Source: Collinsella intestinalis DSM 13280 (GTDB lineage: Bacteria; Actinomycetota; Coriobacteriia; Coriobacteriales; Coriobacteriaceae). From it: a stretch of DNA of 64,000 nucleotides. Shown one piece after another: positions 1 to 8,306 of the stretch. The notes under the pieces are model-generated. The model was not told the DNA's origin and searched no databases. It was given only the letters and a program-made list of their open reading frames with translations. Both the position numbers and the translations under genes were made by a program. Positions within the stretch are counted from its first letter, which is position 1. Each line of letters starts with the position of its first letter. The stretch spans positions 62,060 to 126,059 of the forward strand of contig NZ_GG692710.1 in the NCBI RefSeq assembly GCF_000156175.1, read 5' to 3'.

Positions 1-425
1 TTGCGGCGGTCGAGGATGCGCTGGATTGCCTCGACGCTGCCGCGCGAGATCTCAAGAGCGCGCGGAACTGGGGTCTTCTCGACATGCTCGGCGGAGGGTT
101 TTGGATTTCCGCGTTCAAGCAGGGCAGGATGCAGGCCGCACAGGAGCACCTCAACGCGGCGCAGCGCGCGCTTTCCCGCCTGGCGGACGAGCTGAACGAT
201 GTCCAGGGATTCTCGGGCATCGGTCCCGACGTGGGCGACTTCCTGCTCGCCGCCGATTGGCTGTTCGACAACGTTTTCATGGACGCCATGGTCCAGCAGC
301 GCATCGCCGAATCGCGTGAGCGCGTCGCCCAGGCAATTGCCCAGTGCGAAGACGTGCGCGATCAGCTGCTTGCCCTCAGGCGTTCCAATCGCGGTGCGGG
401 CAACGGTTTGCCCGGGGCCGAGTAG
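1..425 (+). CDS. Uncharacterised helical protein, 3' end (5' truncated by window)
   Basis: The reading frame is open from base 3 to the TAG at 423-425, giving 140 C-terminal residues; the start lies outside the window. The visible part contains NWGLLDMLGGGFWISAFKQG followed by helical segments rich in Ala, Gln and Arg (EHLNAAQRALSRLADEL and a second one near the end). The NWG..DMLGGG pattern resembles uncharacterised Firmicutes/Actinobacteria proteins with a glycine-rich amphipathic stretch before a coiled coil. I cannot assign a function. No T-tailed terminator follows directly. Confidence 0.6.
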   Translation, partial: AAVEDALDCLDAAARDLKSARNWGLLDMLGGGFWISAFKQGRMQAAQEHLNAAQRALSRLADELNDVQGFSGIGPDVGDFLLAADWLFDNVFMDAMVQQRIAESRERVAQAIAQCEDVRDQLLALRRSNRGAGNGLPGAE

Positions 426-514
426 GGGACGAGGCAATTTCTTCGATGGTCTCGTACGCCAATCTTGTCGATCGGCGTTTGGCGCGTCGCGTATTTCTCC
501 GATGTAAAGGACTT

Positions 515-546
515 TTGACAGACAAGCCACCTCTTCTTCGTTACTG
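515..546 (+). promoter_or_regulatory. Possible sigma-A type promoter of the XRE regulator
   Basis: A perfect TTGACA (515-520) lies 60 bp before the regulator start. The -10 is poor (TCGTTA at 538 with 17-bp spacing, or TTACTG at 541). Only the -35 match is convincing. Confidence 0.3.
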
Positions 547-580
547 TGAAGGCAGGCAATTCGCTTATGAGGGAGGGGCC

Positions 581-1234
581 ATGGAGGGCACTGGAATCGG
601 CACCGGTATTCGGATACAGCGCGAGCGGCTCGGTATGTCTCAGCAAGACCTTGCCCAGGCGTGTATGGTGTCGCGTCAAACCATATCGAACTGGGAGACG
701 GGCAAGACCCTTCCGGATATCCAGAGCATGGCGTATCTTGCCGAGGTCTTTGGCGTTACGGTGGATGACTTGGTCAATCAAGTCGCTCCTGAGCTCGGTA
801 AGCGGGTTTCCGTCGATAAGCGAGAGCTGCTGCTTTTGACCCTTGGCATCATTTTTATCGGCGTGCTCTACATACCGCTGGAAATGGTGCTGGAGCGGTC
901 GGACGTCCCCGCTCCGGATATTCCCGCTGCCGCGGTCGACTCGGTTTTGCTTGTCGGAATCGTCGCGATCATAGTTCGCATGGGGATGATCTTTCGCAAG
1001 CACAATTTGAGTACCGACCGGGAGATCGCCGAGTACCTGGTTGGCAACATCCATTCGGCGCCTCAAAAGAAGGGCTTCCTCCGTCGGCATCGCTTCGAGC
1101 TGTCTATACTCCTGAGCGTCGTCGCGTGCCTTGCCCTCATGGTTTTCGCAGGGGAGCATTGGAAGGTTGCGTTTTGGATCTTGGCCGCCGTCGCGATTGT
1201 ACTCCAGGTGGGATTCCAGCTCATTTCCCGCTGA
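581..1234 (+). CDS. XRE-family transcriptional regulator with C-terminal membrane domain
   Basis: The protein has 217 residues. Residues ~5-62 form a Cro/CI-type helix-turn-helix (QRERLGMSQQDLAQACMVSR, then QTISNWETGKTLPD). The rest contains four hydrophobic segments (around LLLTLGIIFIGVLYIPLEMV, AVDSVLLVGIVAIIV, LSILLSVVACLALMVF and FWILAAVAIVLQVGF), so the DNA-binding domain is probably tethered to the membrane. The ATG at 581 is chosen because GGGAGGGG (571-578) sits just upstream; the longer frame has no comparable site. HTH-plus-transmembrane regulators of this layout often control neighbouring transport or stress genes, but the target here is unknown. Confidence 0.85.
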   Translation: MEGTGIGTGIRIQRERLGMSQQDLAQACMVSRQTISNWETGKTLPDIQSMAYLAEVFGVTVDDLVNQVAPELGKRVSVDKRELLLLTLGIIFIGVLYIPLEMVLERSDVPAPDIPAAAVDSVLLVGIVAIIVRMGMIFRKHNLSTDREIAEYLVGNIHSAPQKKGFLRRHRFELSILLSVVACLALMVFAGEHWKVAFWILAAVAIVLQVGFQLISR

Positions 1235-1390
1235 ATGGCGCGGGGCGCGGTGCGCGATAGTACAATAAACGGCTGAAATTGCATGGCGCCGGCGGCATGT
1301 GAATGCGAGGCCTGCGCGCGGGAGAGTCCCCACGCGCTGGACCGATTGATTCCACGCCCGCCTGGCGCCGAATAACCGAGGAGCCGTTTC

Positions 1391-2530
1391 ATGGACCAAT
1401 CCCTGTTCAAATACGAGATCGTCGCCGAGGATCCCAAGACGCATGCGCGCGCCGGCATTCTCCACACGCCGCATGGCGATATCGAGACCCCGATCTTCAT
1501 GCCCGTGGGCACCAAGGCCAACGTCAAGGGCATTCCCACCGAGACCGTGAAGGACCTGGGCGCCCAGATCGTTCTCGCCAACACCTATCACCTTGCCATG
1601 CGCCCGGGCGCCGATACGGTGGCCGAGCTCGGCGGCTTGCACGACTTCATGAACTGGCACGGTCCCATCCTCACGGACTCGGGCGGCTTCCAGATCTTCT
1701 CCCATTCCGACGCGGTCAAGCTCACCGATGAGGGCGTGCGCTTCATCGCCACCGATTACGACGGCAGCCATGTGTTCTGGACGCCCGAGGACAACATGGA
1801 GATCGCCATGAAGCTCGGCAGCGACATCTGCATGCAGCTCGACCAGTGCCCAGGTTATCCCGCCACGTGCAAGTTCGTGGAGCGCGCCGTCGAGCTCTCC
1901 AGCATGTGGGCCGAGCGTTGCTACAAGGCCCACACTCGCGATGACCAGGCGTTGTTCGGCATCGTGCAGGGCGGCATGCATTTGGACCTGCGCCTGCGCT
2001 CCCTCAAGCACCTCGAGGAGATCGGCGACTTCCCCGGCTACGGCATCGGTGGCTACTCGGTGGGCGAGCCCCACGAGGTCATGTTCGAGACCCTCGAGCC
2101 GCTTGTGTCCGAGCACATGCCGCGTCACAAGCCCCGTTACCTCATGGGCGTGGGCAATCCCACCACGCTCGTGCGCGGCGTTGGCTGTGGCGTCGACATG
2201 TTCGACTGCGTGCTGCCCACCCGCACCGGCCGCATGGGCACCGCGTTCTCGAGCACCGGCCGCATGAACCTCAAGAACGCCAAGTTCGCCCGCGACCCGC
2301 GCCCCATCGACGAGAAGTGCACCTGCCCGGTGTGCACCGGCGGCTACTCCCGTGCGCTCATTCGCCACATGGTCACGCAGAAGGAGATGCTCGGCGGTAT
2401 CCTGCTGTCGCAGCACAACATCTATTTCCTGCTCGACCTCATGCGTCGCGCCCGCCAGGCCATCATCGATGGCCGCTACGCCGAGTTCCAGGCCGAGTGG
2501 CTGGCCGGCGAGGGGGCCGTGGACTTCTAA
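1391..2530 (+). CDS. tgt: Queuine/preQ1 tRNA-ribosyltransferase
   Basis: The protein has 379 residues, normal for bacterial Tgt, which exchanges guanine-34 of GUN-anticodon tRNAs for a queuosine precursor base. Visible hallmarks are the substrate-site segment LTDSGGFQIFS, GIVQGG, GGYSVGEP, the nucleophile region FDCVLPTRTGR, and the zinc site CTCPVC with the later His of RALIRHM. GAGGAG lies 8 bp before the ATG. No other queuosine genes are adjacent. A strong terminator follows, so it is probably a single-gene unit. Confidence 0.97.
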   Translation: MDQSLFKYEIVAEDPKTHARAGILHTPHGDIETPIFMPVGTKANVKGIPTETVKDLGAQIVLANTYHLAMRPGADTVAELGGLHDFMNWHGPILTDSGGFQIFSHSDAVKLTDEGVRFIATDYDGSHVFWTPEDNMEIAMKLGSDICMQLDQCPGYPATCKFVERAVELSSMWAERCYKAHTRDDQALFGIVQGGMHLDLRLRSLKHLEEIGDFPGYGIGGYSVGEPHEVMFETLEPLVSEHMPRHKPRYLMGVGNPTTLVRGVGCGVDMFDCVLPTRTGRMGTAFSSTGRMNLKNAKFARDPRPIDEKCTCPVCTGGYSRALIRHMVTQKEMLGGILLSQHNIYFLLDLMRRARQAIIDGRYAEFQAEWLAGEGAVDF

Positions 2531-2558
2531 AGCCGCGCGTATCACATCTGTGCGAAGG

Positions 2559-2590
2559 CGCCCCGACTTGGAAAGTCGGGGCGTTCTTTT
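2559..2590 (+). terminator. Rho-independent terminator after tgt
   Basis: A 10-bp perfect stem (CGCCCCGACT / AGTCGGGGCG, 2559-2568 with 2574-2583) with a 5-nt loop is followed by TTCTTTTT. Confidence 0.9.
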
Positions 2591-2636
2591 TGGGTACAAG
2601 GTCCCACATGTGCACATAGCATCTGAAAGGATTCCC

Positions 2637-3341
2637 ATGCCCTACTACGGCTATTACGGCTTTGGATACGACCCGCTCTATCTGATCATCGTGCTGGTCA
2701 CGACGGTGGTCGGCCTCATGGCTCAGAGTTATATCAACTCCACGTACCGTCGTTGGTCCCGCGTTCCCTCGGACGGGGAGACCGGTGAGCAGGTTGCCCG
2801 CCGTATGCTCGACGCATCCGGTTGCGGCCGCGTGGGAATCCTTGGAACCCCCGGCCATCTGAGCGACCATTACGACCCGCGTGACAACAACCTCTACCTC
2901 TCGCGCGAGAACCTCTCCGGCGGCTCGGTCGCCAGTGTTGCGGTCGCCTGCCACGAGGCGGGCCATGCGGCCCAGCGTGAGAGCGGCTATTTCATGATGA
3001 AGGTGCGCCACGCCCTCGTGCCCGTCGTCAATTTCACCCAGAACATCTGGACCATCGTGTTCCTGCTCGGCTTCATGATGGACATGGCGGGCCTGACGTC
3101 GCTCGCCATTGCCATGTTCGCGTTCTCCGTGGTGTTCCAGCTGGTCACGTTGCCCGTCGAAATCAACGCGAGCCGCCGGGCTGTGGCCTACATCGAGGGC
3201 TCTGGCATGAGCGAGGTGAATGTGCGCGGCGCCCGCAAGGTGCTCACCGCCGCGGCGCTCACGTACGTGGCGGCGGCGCTCTCCAGCGTCCTCCAGCTGC
3301 TGTACCTCCTCGCCCGCACGCATCGTGACGACGATAACTAG
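2637..3341 (+). CDS. YugP-family membrane zinc metallopeptidase
   Basis: The protein has 234 residues. An N-terminal hydrophobic helix (YLIIVLVTTVVGLMAQSY) is followed by NLYLSREN and the zinc motif HEAGH in AVACHEAGHAAQRESGY. After these come membrane segments around IWTIVFLLGFMMDMAG and LAIAMFAFSVVFQLVTLPVE, then a VEINASRRA segment; the order matches YugP-type neutral zinc metallopeptidases. The family is predicted to act at the membrane, with unknown substrates. The start at 2637 follows GAAAGGA; an in-frame extension would run back through the tgt terminator and is rejected. Confidence 0.9.
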   Translation: MPYYGYYGFGYDPLYLIIVLVTTVVGLMAQSYINSTYRRWSRVPSDGETGEQVARRMLDASGCGRVGILGTPGHLSDHYDPRDNNLYLSRENLSGGSVASVAVACHEAGHAAQRESGYFMMKVRHALVPVVNFTQNIWTIVFLLGFMMDMAGLTSLAIAMFAFSVVFQLVTLPVEINASRRAVAYIEGSGMSEVNVRGARKVLTAAALTYVAAALSSVLQLLYLLARTHRDDDN

Positions 3342-3399
3342 TTTTGTCCGCACGGCGCGTTACGGTGCCGTTGGGTAGACGAGAAGAGGAGGTGTTCGC

Positions 3400-4878
3400 A
3401 TGAGTGCCTGGAGTTTGACGGGGTCCACGCCCGACCAGCCGGTGGTGGCCGATATGGGCGAGTCCGATTCGGATGCCCTGTCGGTTTCGCAAGCTGCCGA
3501 GTTGGCGGCGGGCGCCCTGCACGGCGTCCCCAAGATCACCGTTTTGGGCGAGGTGACCGGGTTTCGCGGTCCGAACGCCCGTAGCGGCCATTGCTATTTT
3601 CAGATCAAGGACGAGTCGGCCGCGCTCGAGTGCATCGTGTGGAAGGGCACCTACGACAAGCGCGCGTTCGATTTGCGCGACGGTCTGCAGGTGCTGTTTA
3701 CCGGTACGTTCGACCTGTACAAGCCCACGGGCAAGATGAGCTTCAAGGCGAGCTCCTTCACCCTGGCGGGGGAGGGGCTGCTGCGCCAACAGGTCGCGCA
3801 GCTCGCGGAGAAGCTCCGTCGCGAGGGGCTCATGGAGCCCGAGCGCAAGCGCCGCATCCCCGTGTTCTGCACCCGCGTCGCCGTCGTGACCTCGCTGTCC
3901 GGTGCGGTCATCAACGATGTGAAGCGCACCCTGCGCCGCCGCAACCCCATGGTCGAGGTTGTGTGCGTGGGTGCCAAGGTGCAGGGCGAGGGAGCTCCGG
4001 CGGAGCTCGTGGAGGGCCTGCGCCGCGCCGCTGCGATTGCGCCGGCGCCCGACTGCATCCTGCTCGTGCGAGGCGGCGGTTCCTTCGAGGACCTCATGAC
4101 CTTCAACGACGAGGGCCTGGCGCGCGCGGTGGCCGCGTGCCCCGTGCCGGTGGTCACGGGCATCGGGCATGAACCCGATAACTCGATCTGCGACATGGTG
4201 AGCGATCGCCGCTGCTCCACGCCCACCGCGGCGGCGGAGTCCGTCGCTCCGGAGTTCTCCGAGCTGGTGAGCGCCTTGGACGGTCGCGAGCAACGCTTGC
4301 AGCGCGTGTTCGAGGGCAAGATCGTCCGCGCCGCCTCCGCTTGCGACGGACTGGGCGGCCGGCTTGGCCGGGCCATGGACGTGCGGCTCGAGCGCGAGCG
4401 CCGGTCACTGGATGCGTTCGCAACGCGTCCCTGCCTAACCAGCCCCGCGAACATCGTGGACCGCCGCGAGGTGGAGCTCGCGCAGACCGTCGACCGCTTT
4501 TGCACCGCGTGCGAGCGCGCGCAGGGTCGCTTCGCCATGGAGCTCGATCGCCTGGCGCCCCGGCTGCGTTCGAGCACGGCGCAGATGGACCGCATGGGCC
4601 ATGCCCTCGAGCTCGCGGCCTCTCGCCTGAGGTCCAAAGGCGCACAGCTGTTGAGCGCCCCTGTTGCCGAGCTTGGCCGCTCGGCTGCCGCGCTCGATGC
4701 GCTTTCGCCGCTCAAGGTCCTGGGCCGAGGCTATTCGATCGCGTATGACGGAGGCGGCTCGGTCGCCACGCGTGCCGATTCGTTCCATGTGGGCGATGCT
4801 TTGCGTCTGCGCATGGCCGACGGCGATGTGCTGGCAACGGTCGATGCCGTCGAGTGTGTCGCGGCACCGCGGGAATAG
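3400..4878 (+). CDS. xseA: Exodeoxyribonuclease VII large subunit
   Basis: The protein has 492 residues. An N-terminal OB-fold domain (~30-120, KITVLGEVTGF ... HCYFQIKD) precedes the catalytic domain, which carries VVTSLSGAVINDV, LLVRGGGSFEDLMTFNDE and PVVTGIGHEPDNSICD, all typical of XseA. A long helical region follows, and the end carries the usual L..LSPLKVLGRGYSI motif. With XseB it degrades single-stranded DNA to oligonucleotides. GAGGAGG precedes the ATG by about 7 bp. xseB follows after 69 bp and is probably co-transcribed. Confidence 0.96.
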   Translation: MSAWSLTGSTPDQPVVADMGESDSDALSVSQAAELAAGALHGVPKITVLGEVTGFRGPNARSGHCYFQIKDESAALECIVWKGTYDKRAFDLRDGLQVLFTGTFDLYKPTGKMSFKASSFTLAGEGLLRQQVAQLAEKLRREGLMEPERKRRIPVFCTRVAVVTSLSGAVINDVKRTLRRRNPMVEVVCVGAKVQGEGAPAELVEGLRRAAAIAPAPDCILLVRGGGSFEDLMTFNDEGLARAVAACPVPVVTGIGHEPDNSICDMVSDRRCSTPTAAAESVAPEFSELVSALDGREQRLQRVFEGKIVRAASACDGLGGRLGRAMDVRLERERRSLDAFATRPCLTSPANIVDRREVELAQTVDRFCTACERAQGRFAMELDRLAPRLRSSTAQMDRMGHALELAASRLRSKGAQLLSAPVAELGRSAAALDALSPLKVLGRGYSIAYDGGGSVATRADSFHVGDALRLRMADGDVLATVDAVECVAAPRE

Positions 4879-4947
4879 CGCGCGCCGCTGCACGTTGAAT
4901 CATGAGATCTTGCCGCGCGTGCGCGGCGACGTGAAAGGATGAAGAAC

Positions 4948-5214
4948 ATGGCTGAGTACAAGAACGTCGAGGAGCTCACGTACAAGGAGGCATCCACCGA
5001 GTTGGAGCTCATTATCCGTAGCCTCGAGTCGGGCGACATGGAGCTCGAGGAATCGCTCGAGAGCTACACGCGCGGCGTGGAGCTGCTCAAGAGCCTGCGC
5101 GCCCGTCTTGCCGGCGCCGAGCAGAAGGTCTCGGTGCTTCTCAAGGATATCGACGGCAACGATGAGCTCGTAGCGGGTTCCCCGGCCGACGACTCCGACG
5201 CCCTCAACCTGTAA
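4948..5214 (+). CDS. xseB: Exodeoxyribonuclease VII small subunit
   Basis: The protein has 88 residues and is predicted helical, with the family pattern YKEASTELELIIRSLESGD, MELEESLESYTRGVELLK and an acidic tail. It pairs with XseA in exonuclease VII. Two in-frame ATGs exist: 4939 directly abuts GAAAGG (4932-4937), while 4948 is about 10 bp from it, so 4948 is preferred. A REP-like palindrome follows the stop codon. Confidence 0.93.
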   Translation: MAEYKNVEELTYKEASTELELIIRSLESGDMELEESLESYTRGVELLKSLRARLAGAEQKVSVLLKDIDGNDELVAGSPADDSDALNL

Positions 5215-5223
5215 ATTCGCTAC

Positions 5224-5336
5224 GATGTGTCAAGAGGGGACGGGTGCGTTTTGCACATCCGATGCGCCCTTGCGCTCACCGCACGCAGTTTGTCGCGTGC
5301 AGATGTGTAAAACGCACCCGTCCCCTTTTACACATC
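5224..5336. repeat. REP-like long palindrome, GGGGACGGGTGC family, copy 1
   Basis: The 17-bp arm GGGGACGGGTGCGTTTT (5236-5252) has a perfect inverted partner at 5309-5325, followed by TTTT. Outside these, GATGTGT (5224-5230) pairs with ACACATC (5330-5336). The loop of about 55 bp is not coding. The same 12-bp core recurs at 10658 and 46284. It sits directly after xseB and could also terminate transcription. Confidence 0.85.
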
Positions 5337-5356
5337 AAGACGATTGGAGCCTTCCC

Positions 5357-5692
5357 ATGTCCGACTGCATTTTCTGCAAGATCGCAGAGCACGAGATTCC
5401 TGCCACCGTCGTGTACGAGGATGACCTCGTCATCGCGTTCGACGATCTGAACCCCCAGGCCCCCGTCCATACGCTCGTGATCCCCAAGGCGCACCACGAG
5501 AACATCATCGACGGCGTGCCTGCCGAGACGCTCGCCGCCATGACCCATGCCGTCGCCGAGGTCGCGCGTGTCAAGGGCCTCGACGAGGGTTTCCGTGTCA
5601 TTTCCAACAAGGGCGAGGCCGCCGGACAGACCGTCATGCATTTCCACCTGCATGTGCTGGGCGGCAAGCCGCTGGGAGAGGGCCTTATCTAA
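5357..5692 (+). CDS. HIT-family nucleotide hydrolase (HinT-like)
   Basis: The protein has 111 residues, typical of HinT-type histidine-triad proteins. CIFCKIAEHEIPA is at the N-terminus, then HTLVIPKAHHENI, and the catalytic triad motif HFHLHVLGGKPL near the end (H-x-H-x-H). The family hydrolyses purine nucleoside phosphoramidates and aminoacyl-adenylates. The ATG at 5357 follows TTGGAGC; the longer frame would translate the upstream palindrome and is rejected. Confidence 0.93.
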   Translation: MSDCIFCKIAEHEIPATVVYEDDLVIAFDDLNPQAPVHTLVIPKAHHENIIDGVPAETLAAMTHAVAEVARVKGLDEGFRVISNKGEAAGQTVMHFHLHVLGGKPLGEGLI

Positions 5693-5812
5693 GGGATGCG
5701 GCCGTCGGCTGCGTTTCTGTGCCGTCCATAGGGACCGCGTTCACGCTATGATAGAGACATACGTGTAAAATCTGCCCGGATCGACCGGGCAACCGAACCA
5801 CCAAGGAGTGTC

Positions 5813-6985
5813 ATGAACGTTCTCGTTCTCAACGCCGGTAGCTCGAGCCTCAAATTCCAGCTGATGAACACCAAGACTCGCGAGGTCTTCACCAAGGGCA
5901 ATTGCGAGCGCATCGGCCTGACCGACGGCATCTTCGGCCATGTCGAGGGTGATGGCGAGAAGGTCAAGGAGATCGTGGACTTCCCCGATCACGGCACTGC
6001 CATCCGCAAGGTCATCGAGCTCATCAACGAGCATGGCTTCGAGATGGAGGCCTTCGGCCACCGCATCGTTCAGGGTGGCTGGCACTTCGAGGACTCCGCG
6101 CTCGTCGACGATGAGGTGCTCGCCAAGATCTACGAGGTTGCCCCGCTCGCCCCGCTGCACAACTATGCCGAGGCCGGCGTCATCGAGCACTGCCGCGAGA
6201 CCTACCCCGAGCTCCCGAACGTCGCCGTGTTCGACACGTCCTTCCACATGGGCATGCCGCCCGCGGCCTACACCTACGCACTGCCGACCGAGGTGCGCGA
6301 GAAGCTGCACATCCGCAAGTACGGAGCCCACGGCACCAGCCACCGCTATGAGTGGCAGACGGCCAAGGAGCTCCTGGGTGAGACCTGCCATCGCGTGCTC
6401 TCCTGCCACCTCGGCAACGGTTCCTCGCTGTGCGCCATCGAGGATGGCGTGGTCCGCGACACCACGATGGGCCTCACCCCGCTCGACGGCCTCATGATGG
6501 GCACCCGCTGCGGTTCCATCGACCCGGCGACCGTGTGCTACCTCCAGCGCGAGGGCGGCTACGCCTGCGATGAGGTCGACACCATGATGAACAAGCAGTC
6601 CGGCTTCCTCGCCATCTCCGAGAACACGAGCGATGTCCGCGATATCCGCGACGGCGCCGCCGCCGGCGATGAGAAGTGCCTGCTCGCGCTCGATATGTTC
6701 ATCTATAAGGTCGTCGCCCAGGGTGCTGCCATGATCGCCAGCATGTCCGGCGTCGACACCATCACCTTCACCGGCGGTATCGGTGAGAACGACTGGGCGA
6801 CCCGTCAGGCCGTGTGCGAGTGCTTCGAGTGGATGGGCGTGCGCGTCGACCGCGAGAAGAACAAGAGCATGTGCTCCGGCAAGACCGGCGTGATCTCCAC
6901 CGCCGGCTCCTCCGTCACCGTCATGGTGCTCCCCACCGACGAGGAGTACATGATCGCCTGCGACGTCGAGCGTCTCGCCAAGTAG
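5813..6985 (+). CDS. ackA: Acetate kinase
   Basis: The protein has 390 residues. It begins NVLVLNAGSSSLKFQL and contains FGHRIVQGG, FDTSFHMGMP, YGAHGTSHRYEW, CHLGNGSSLCAI and TFTGGIGEN, the conserved ASKHA-fold nucleotide and substrate sites of AckA. It makes ATP from acetyl phosphate at the end of fermentation. The partner pta lies convergently 154 bp downstream on the other strand, rather than in one operon. AAGGAG sits 7 bp before the ATG. Confidence 0.98.
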   Translation: MNVLVLNAGSSSLKFQLMNTKTREVFTKGNCERIGLTDGIFGHVEGDGEKVKEIVDFPDHGTAIRKVIELINEHGFEMEAFGHRIVQGGWHFEDSALVDDEVLAKIYEVAPLAPLHNYAEAGVIEHCRETYPELPNVAVFDTSFHMGMPPAAYTYALPTEVREKLHIRKYGAHGTSHRYEWQTAKELLGETCHRVLSCHLGNGSSLCAIEDGVVRDTTMGLTPLDGLMMGTRCGSIDPATVCYLQREGGYACDEVDTMMNKQSGFLAISENTSDVRDIRDGAAAGDEKCLLALDMFIYKVVAQGAAMIASMSGVDTITFTGGIGENDWATRQAVCECFEWMGVRVDREKNKSMCSGKTGVISTAGSSVTVMVLPTDEEYMIACDVERLAK

Positions 6986-7011
6986 GTTCACGTCACATAC
7001 CGTGAATTTGC

Positions 7012-7047
7012 AAGGAGCGGCTTCCAGAAGGGGGTCGCTCCTTTTTT
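7012..7047 (+). terminator. Terminator of ackA
   Basis: The stem AAGGAGCG (7012-7019) / CGCTCCTT (7036-7043) is followed by a T run. Confidence 0.8.
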
Positions 7048-7079
7048 CGTTTGGGCGCCCGTCTCCGAGCTTGGCGCAA

Positions 7080-7113
7080 GAAAAAACCCGGGGCTCTTTG
7101 AAGGAGCCCCGGG
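7080..7113 (-). terminator. Terminator of pta
   Basis: A 10-bp perfect stem (CCCGGGGCTC 7087-7096 with GAGCCCCGGG 7104-7113) is preceded on the + strand by an A run, which reads as a U tail for the minus-strand pta transcript. Confidence 0.88.
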
Positions 7114-7139
7114 CAGGGATTGCATATGTGGCGGTTGCG

Positions 7140-8120
7140 CTACTCGGCCATCTGCGCCTGGACGGCCGTGATGGCCACGACGCCCACGATGTCGTCGGCG
7201 GAGCAGCCGCGGGACAGGTCGTTCACCGGCTTGGCAATGCCCTGCAGGATCGGGCCGTAGGCCTCGGCGCCGCCGAAGCGCTGTACCAGCTTGTAGCCGA
7301 TGTTGCCGGTCTCGAGGTTGGGGAAGACCAGGACGTTGGCGTGGCCGGCGACCTTGGACTCGGGGGCCTTGAGCTCTGCGACGGACGGCACGATGGCGGC
7401 GTCGAGCTGCAGGTCGCCATCGATGGCGAGCTCGGGGGCCTTCTCCCTGGCGAATGCGGTGGCCTCCTGGACCTTCTTGGCGGTGTCGCCGCCGGCGGAG
7501 CCCATGGTGGAGTAGGAGAGCATGGCGACCTTGGGCTCGACATCGCCCATGAAGGTCTTGAAGGAGTTGGCCGACGCGATGGCGATCTCGGAGAGCTCGT
7601 CGGAGGTGGGGGCGATGTTCAGGCCGCAGTCGGCGAACACGAGCGTGCCGTCGGCACCGAACTGCTCGGTCTGAGTGCACATGATCATGAAGGCGGAGAC
7701 CAGCTTGGTGCCGGGGGCCGTCTTCAGGATCTGCAGGGCCGGGCGCAGGGTGTCGGCGGTGGAGTGGCAGGCGCCGGAGACCAGGCCGTCGGCGTCGCCC
7801 ATCTTGACCATCATGGTGCCGAAGTAGGTGGCGTCCATGACCTGGGCGCGGGCCTGCTCGATGGTCACGCCCTTCTTAGCGCGGAGCTCGGCGAACTTGC
7901 TTGCGTACTCTTCGTGCTTCTCGGCGTTGCGGGGGTCGATGACGGTGGCGCCGGGGACGTCGATCTCGTCGGGGTTGCCCAGGATCACGAGGTTGGCAAG
8001 GTCCTCCTCGACGATCTTCTTGGCCGCTTCGATGGTGCGCGGGTCCTCGCCCTCGGGCAGGACGATGGTCTTCTTGTCGGCCTTGGCGGCGGCCTTCATG
8101 CGGCCCAGGAAATCACTCAT
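7140..8120 (-). CDS. pta: Phosphate acetyltransferase
   Basis: The protein has 326 residues, the short PTA-domain form without the N-terminal regulatory DRTGG region. Motifs are TIVLPEGEDPRT, GDADGLVSGACHSTADTLRP, TEQFGADGTLVFADCGLN and VLVFPNLETGNIGYKLVQR. It interconverts acetyl-CoA and acetyl phosphate, supplying AckA. The Met at 8120 is chosen (GAGGAG 8 bp upstream); the six-residue longer version has no better site. Two converging genes each with its own terminator suggest separately controlled units. Confidence 0.97.
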   Translation of the reverse strand: MSDFLGRMKAAAKADKKTIVLPEGEDPRTIEAAKKIVEEDLANLVILGNPDEIDVPGATVIDPRNAEKHEEYASKFAELRAKKGVTIEQARAQVMDATYFGTMMVKMGDADGLVSGACHSTADTLRPALQILKTAPGTKLVSAFMIMCTQTEQFGADGTLVFADCGLNIAPTSDELSEIAIASANSFKTFMGDVEPKVAMLSYSTMGSAGGDTAKKVQEATAFAREKAPELAIDGDLQLDAAIVPSVAELKAPESKVAGHANVLVFPNLETGNIGYKLVQRFGGAEAYGPILQGIAKPVNDLSRGCSADDIVGVVAITAVQAQMAE

Positions 8121-8164
8121 GCAAACGCTCCTCGTCATGCGCGCCCATCATCGTCCTTGTCTGA

Positions 8165-8225
8165 TGATGAGCTTTATTGGTGTGACAGGGGTAATTATAT
8201 GCCCCGACCGTTATAATCGGTTGGA
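8165..8225. promoter_or_regulatory. Divergent promoter region between pta and glf
   Basis: The only AT-rich stretch between the divergent genes holds TATAAT on the + strand (8212-8217) and TATAAT on the minus strand (complement of 8194-8199). The -35 boxes are weak for both, so the assignment is tentative. Confidence 0.4.
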
Positions 8226-8306
8226 TGAAAACGCGATGCGCGGCTCATGACGGCCCCGCGCGCCGCGAGAGGGAACATTTGCCGTCGCCACCTGCAAGGA
8301 GCTGTC

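Noticed and set aside
362..2638. 758-codon minus-strand open frame opposite the XRE regulator and tgt
   Set aside because: Its translation is His/Gly/Ala/Asp-rich without domains and lies antisense to clear genes; such frames arise from GC-rich third positions.
5225..5356. N-terminal extension of the HIT protein
   Set aside because: It would translate the REP-like palindrome; the HIT domain starts at the ATG at 5357 with its own ribosome site.
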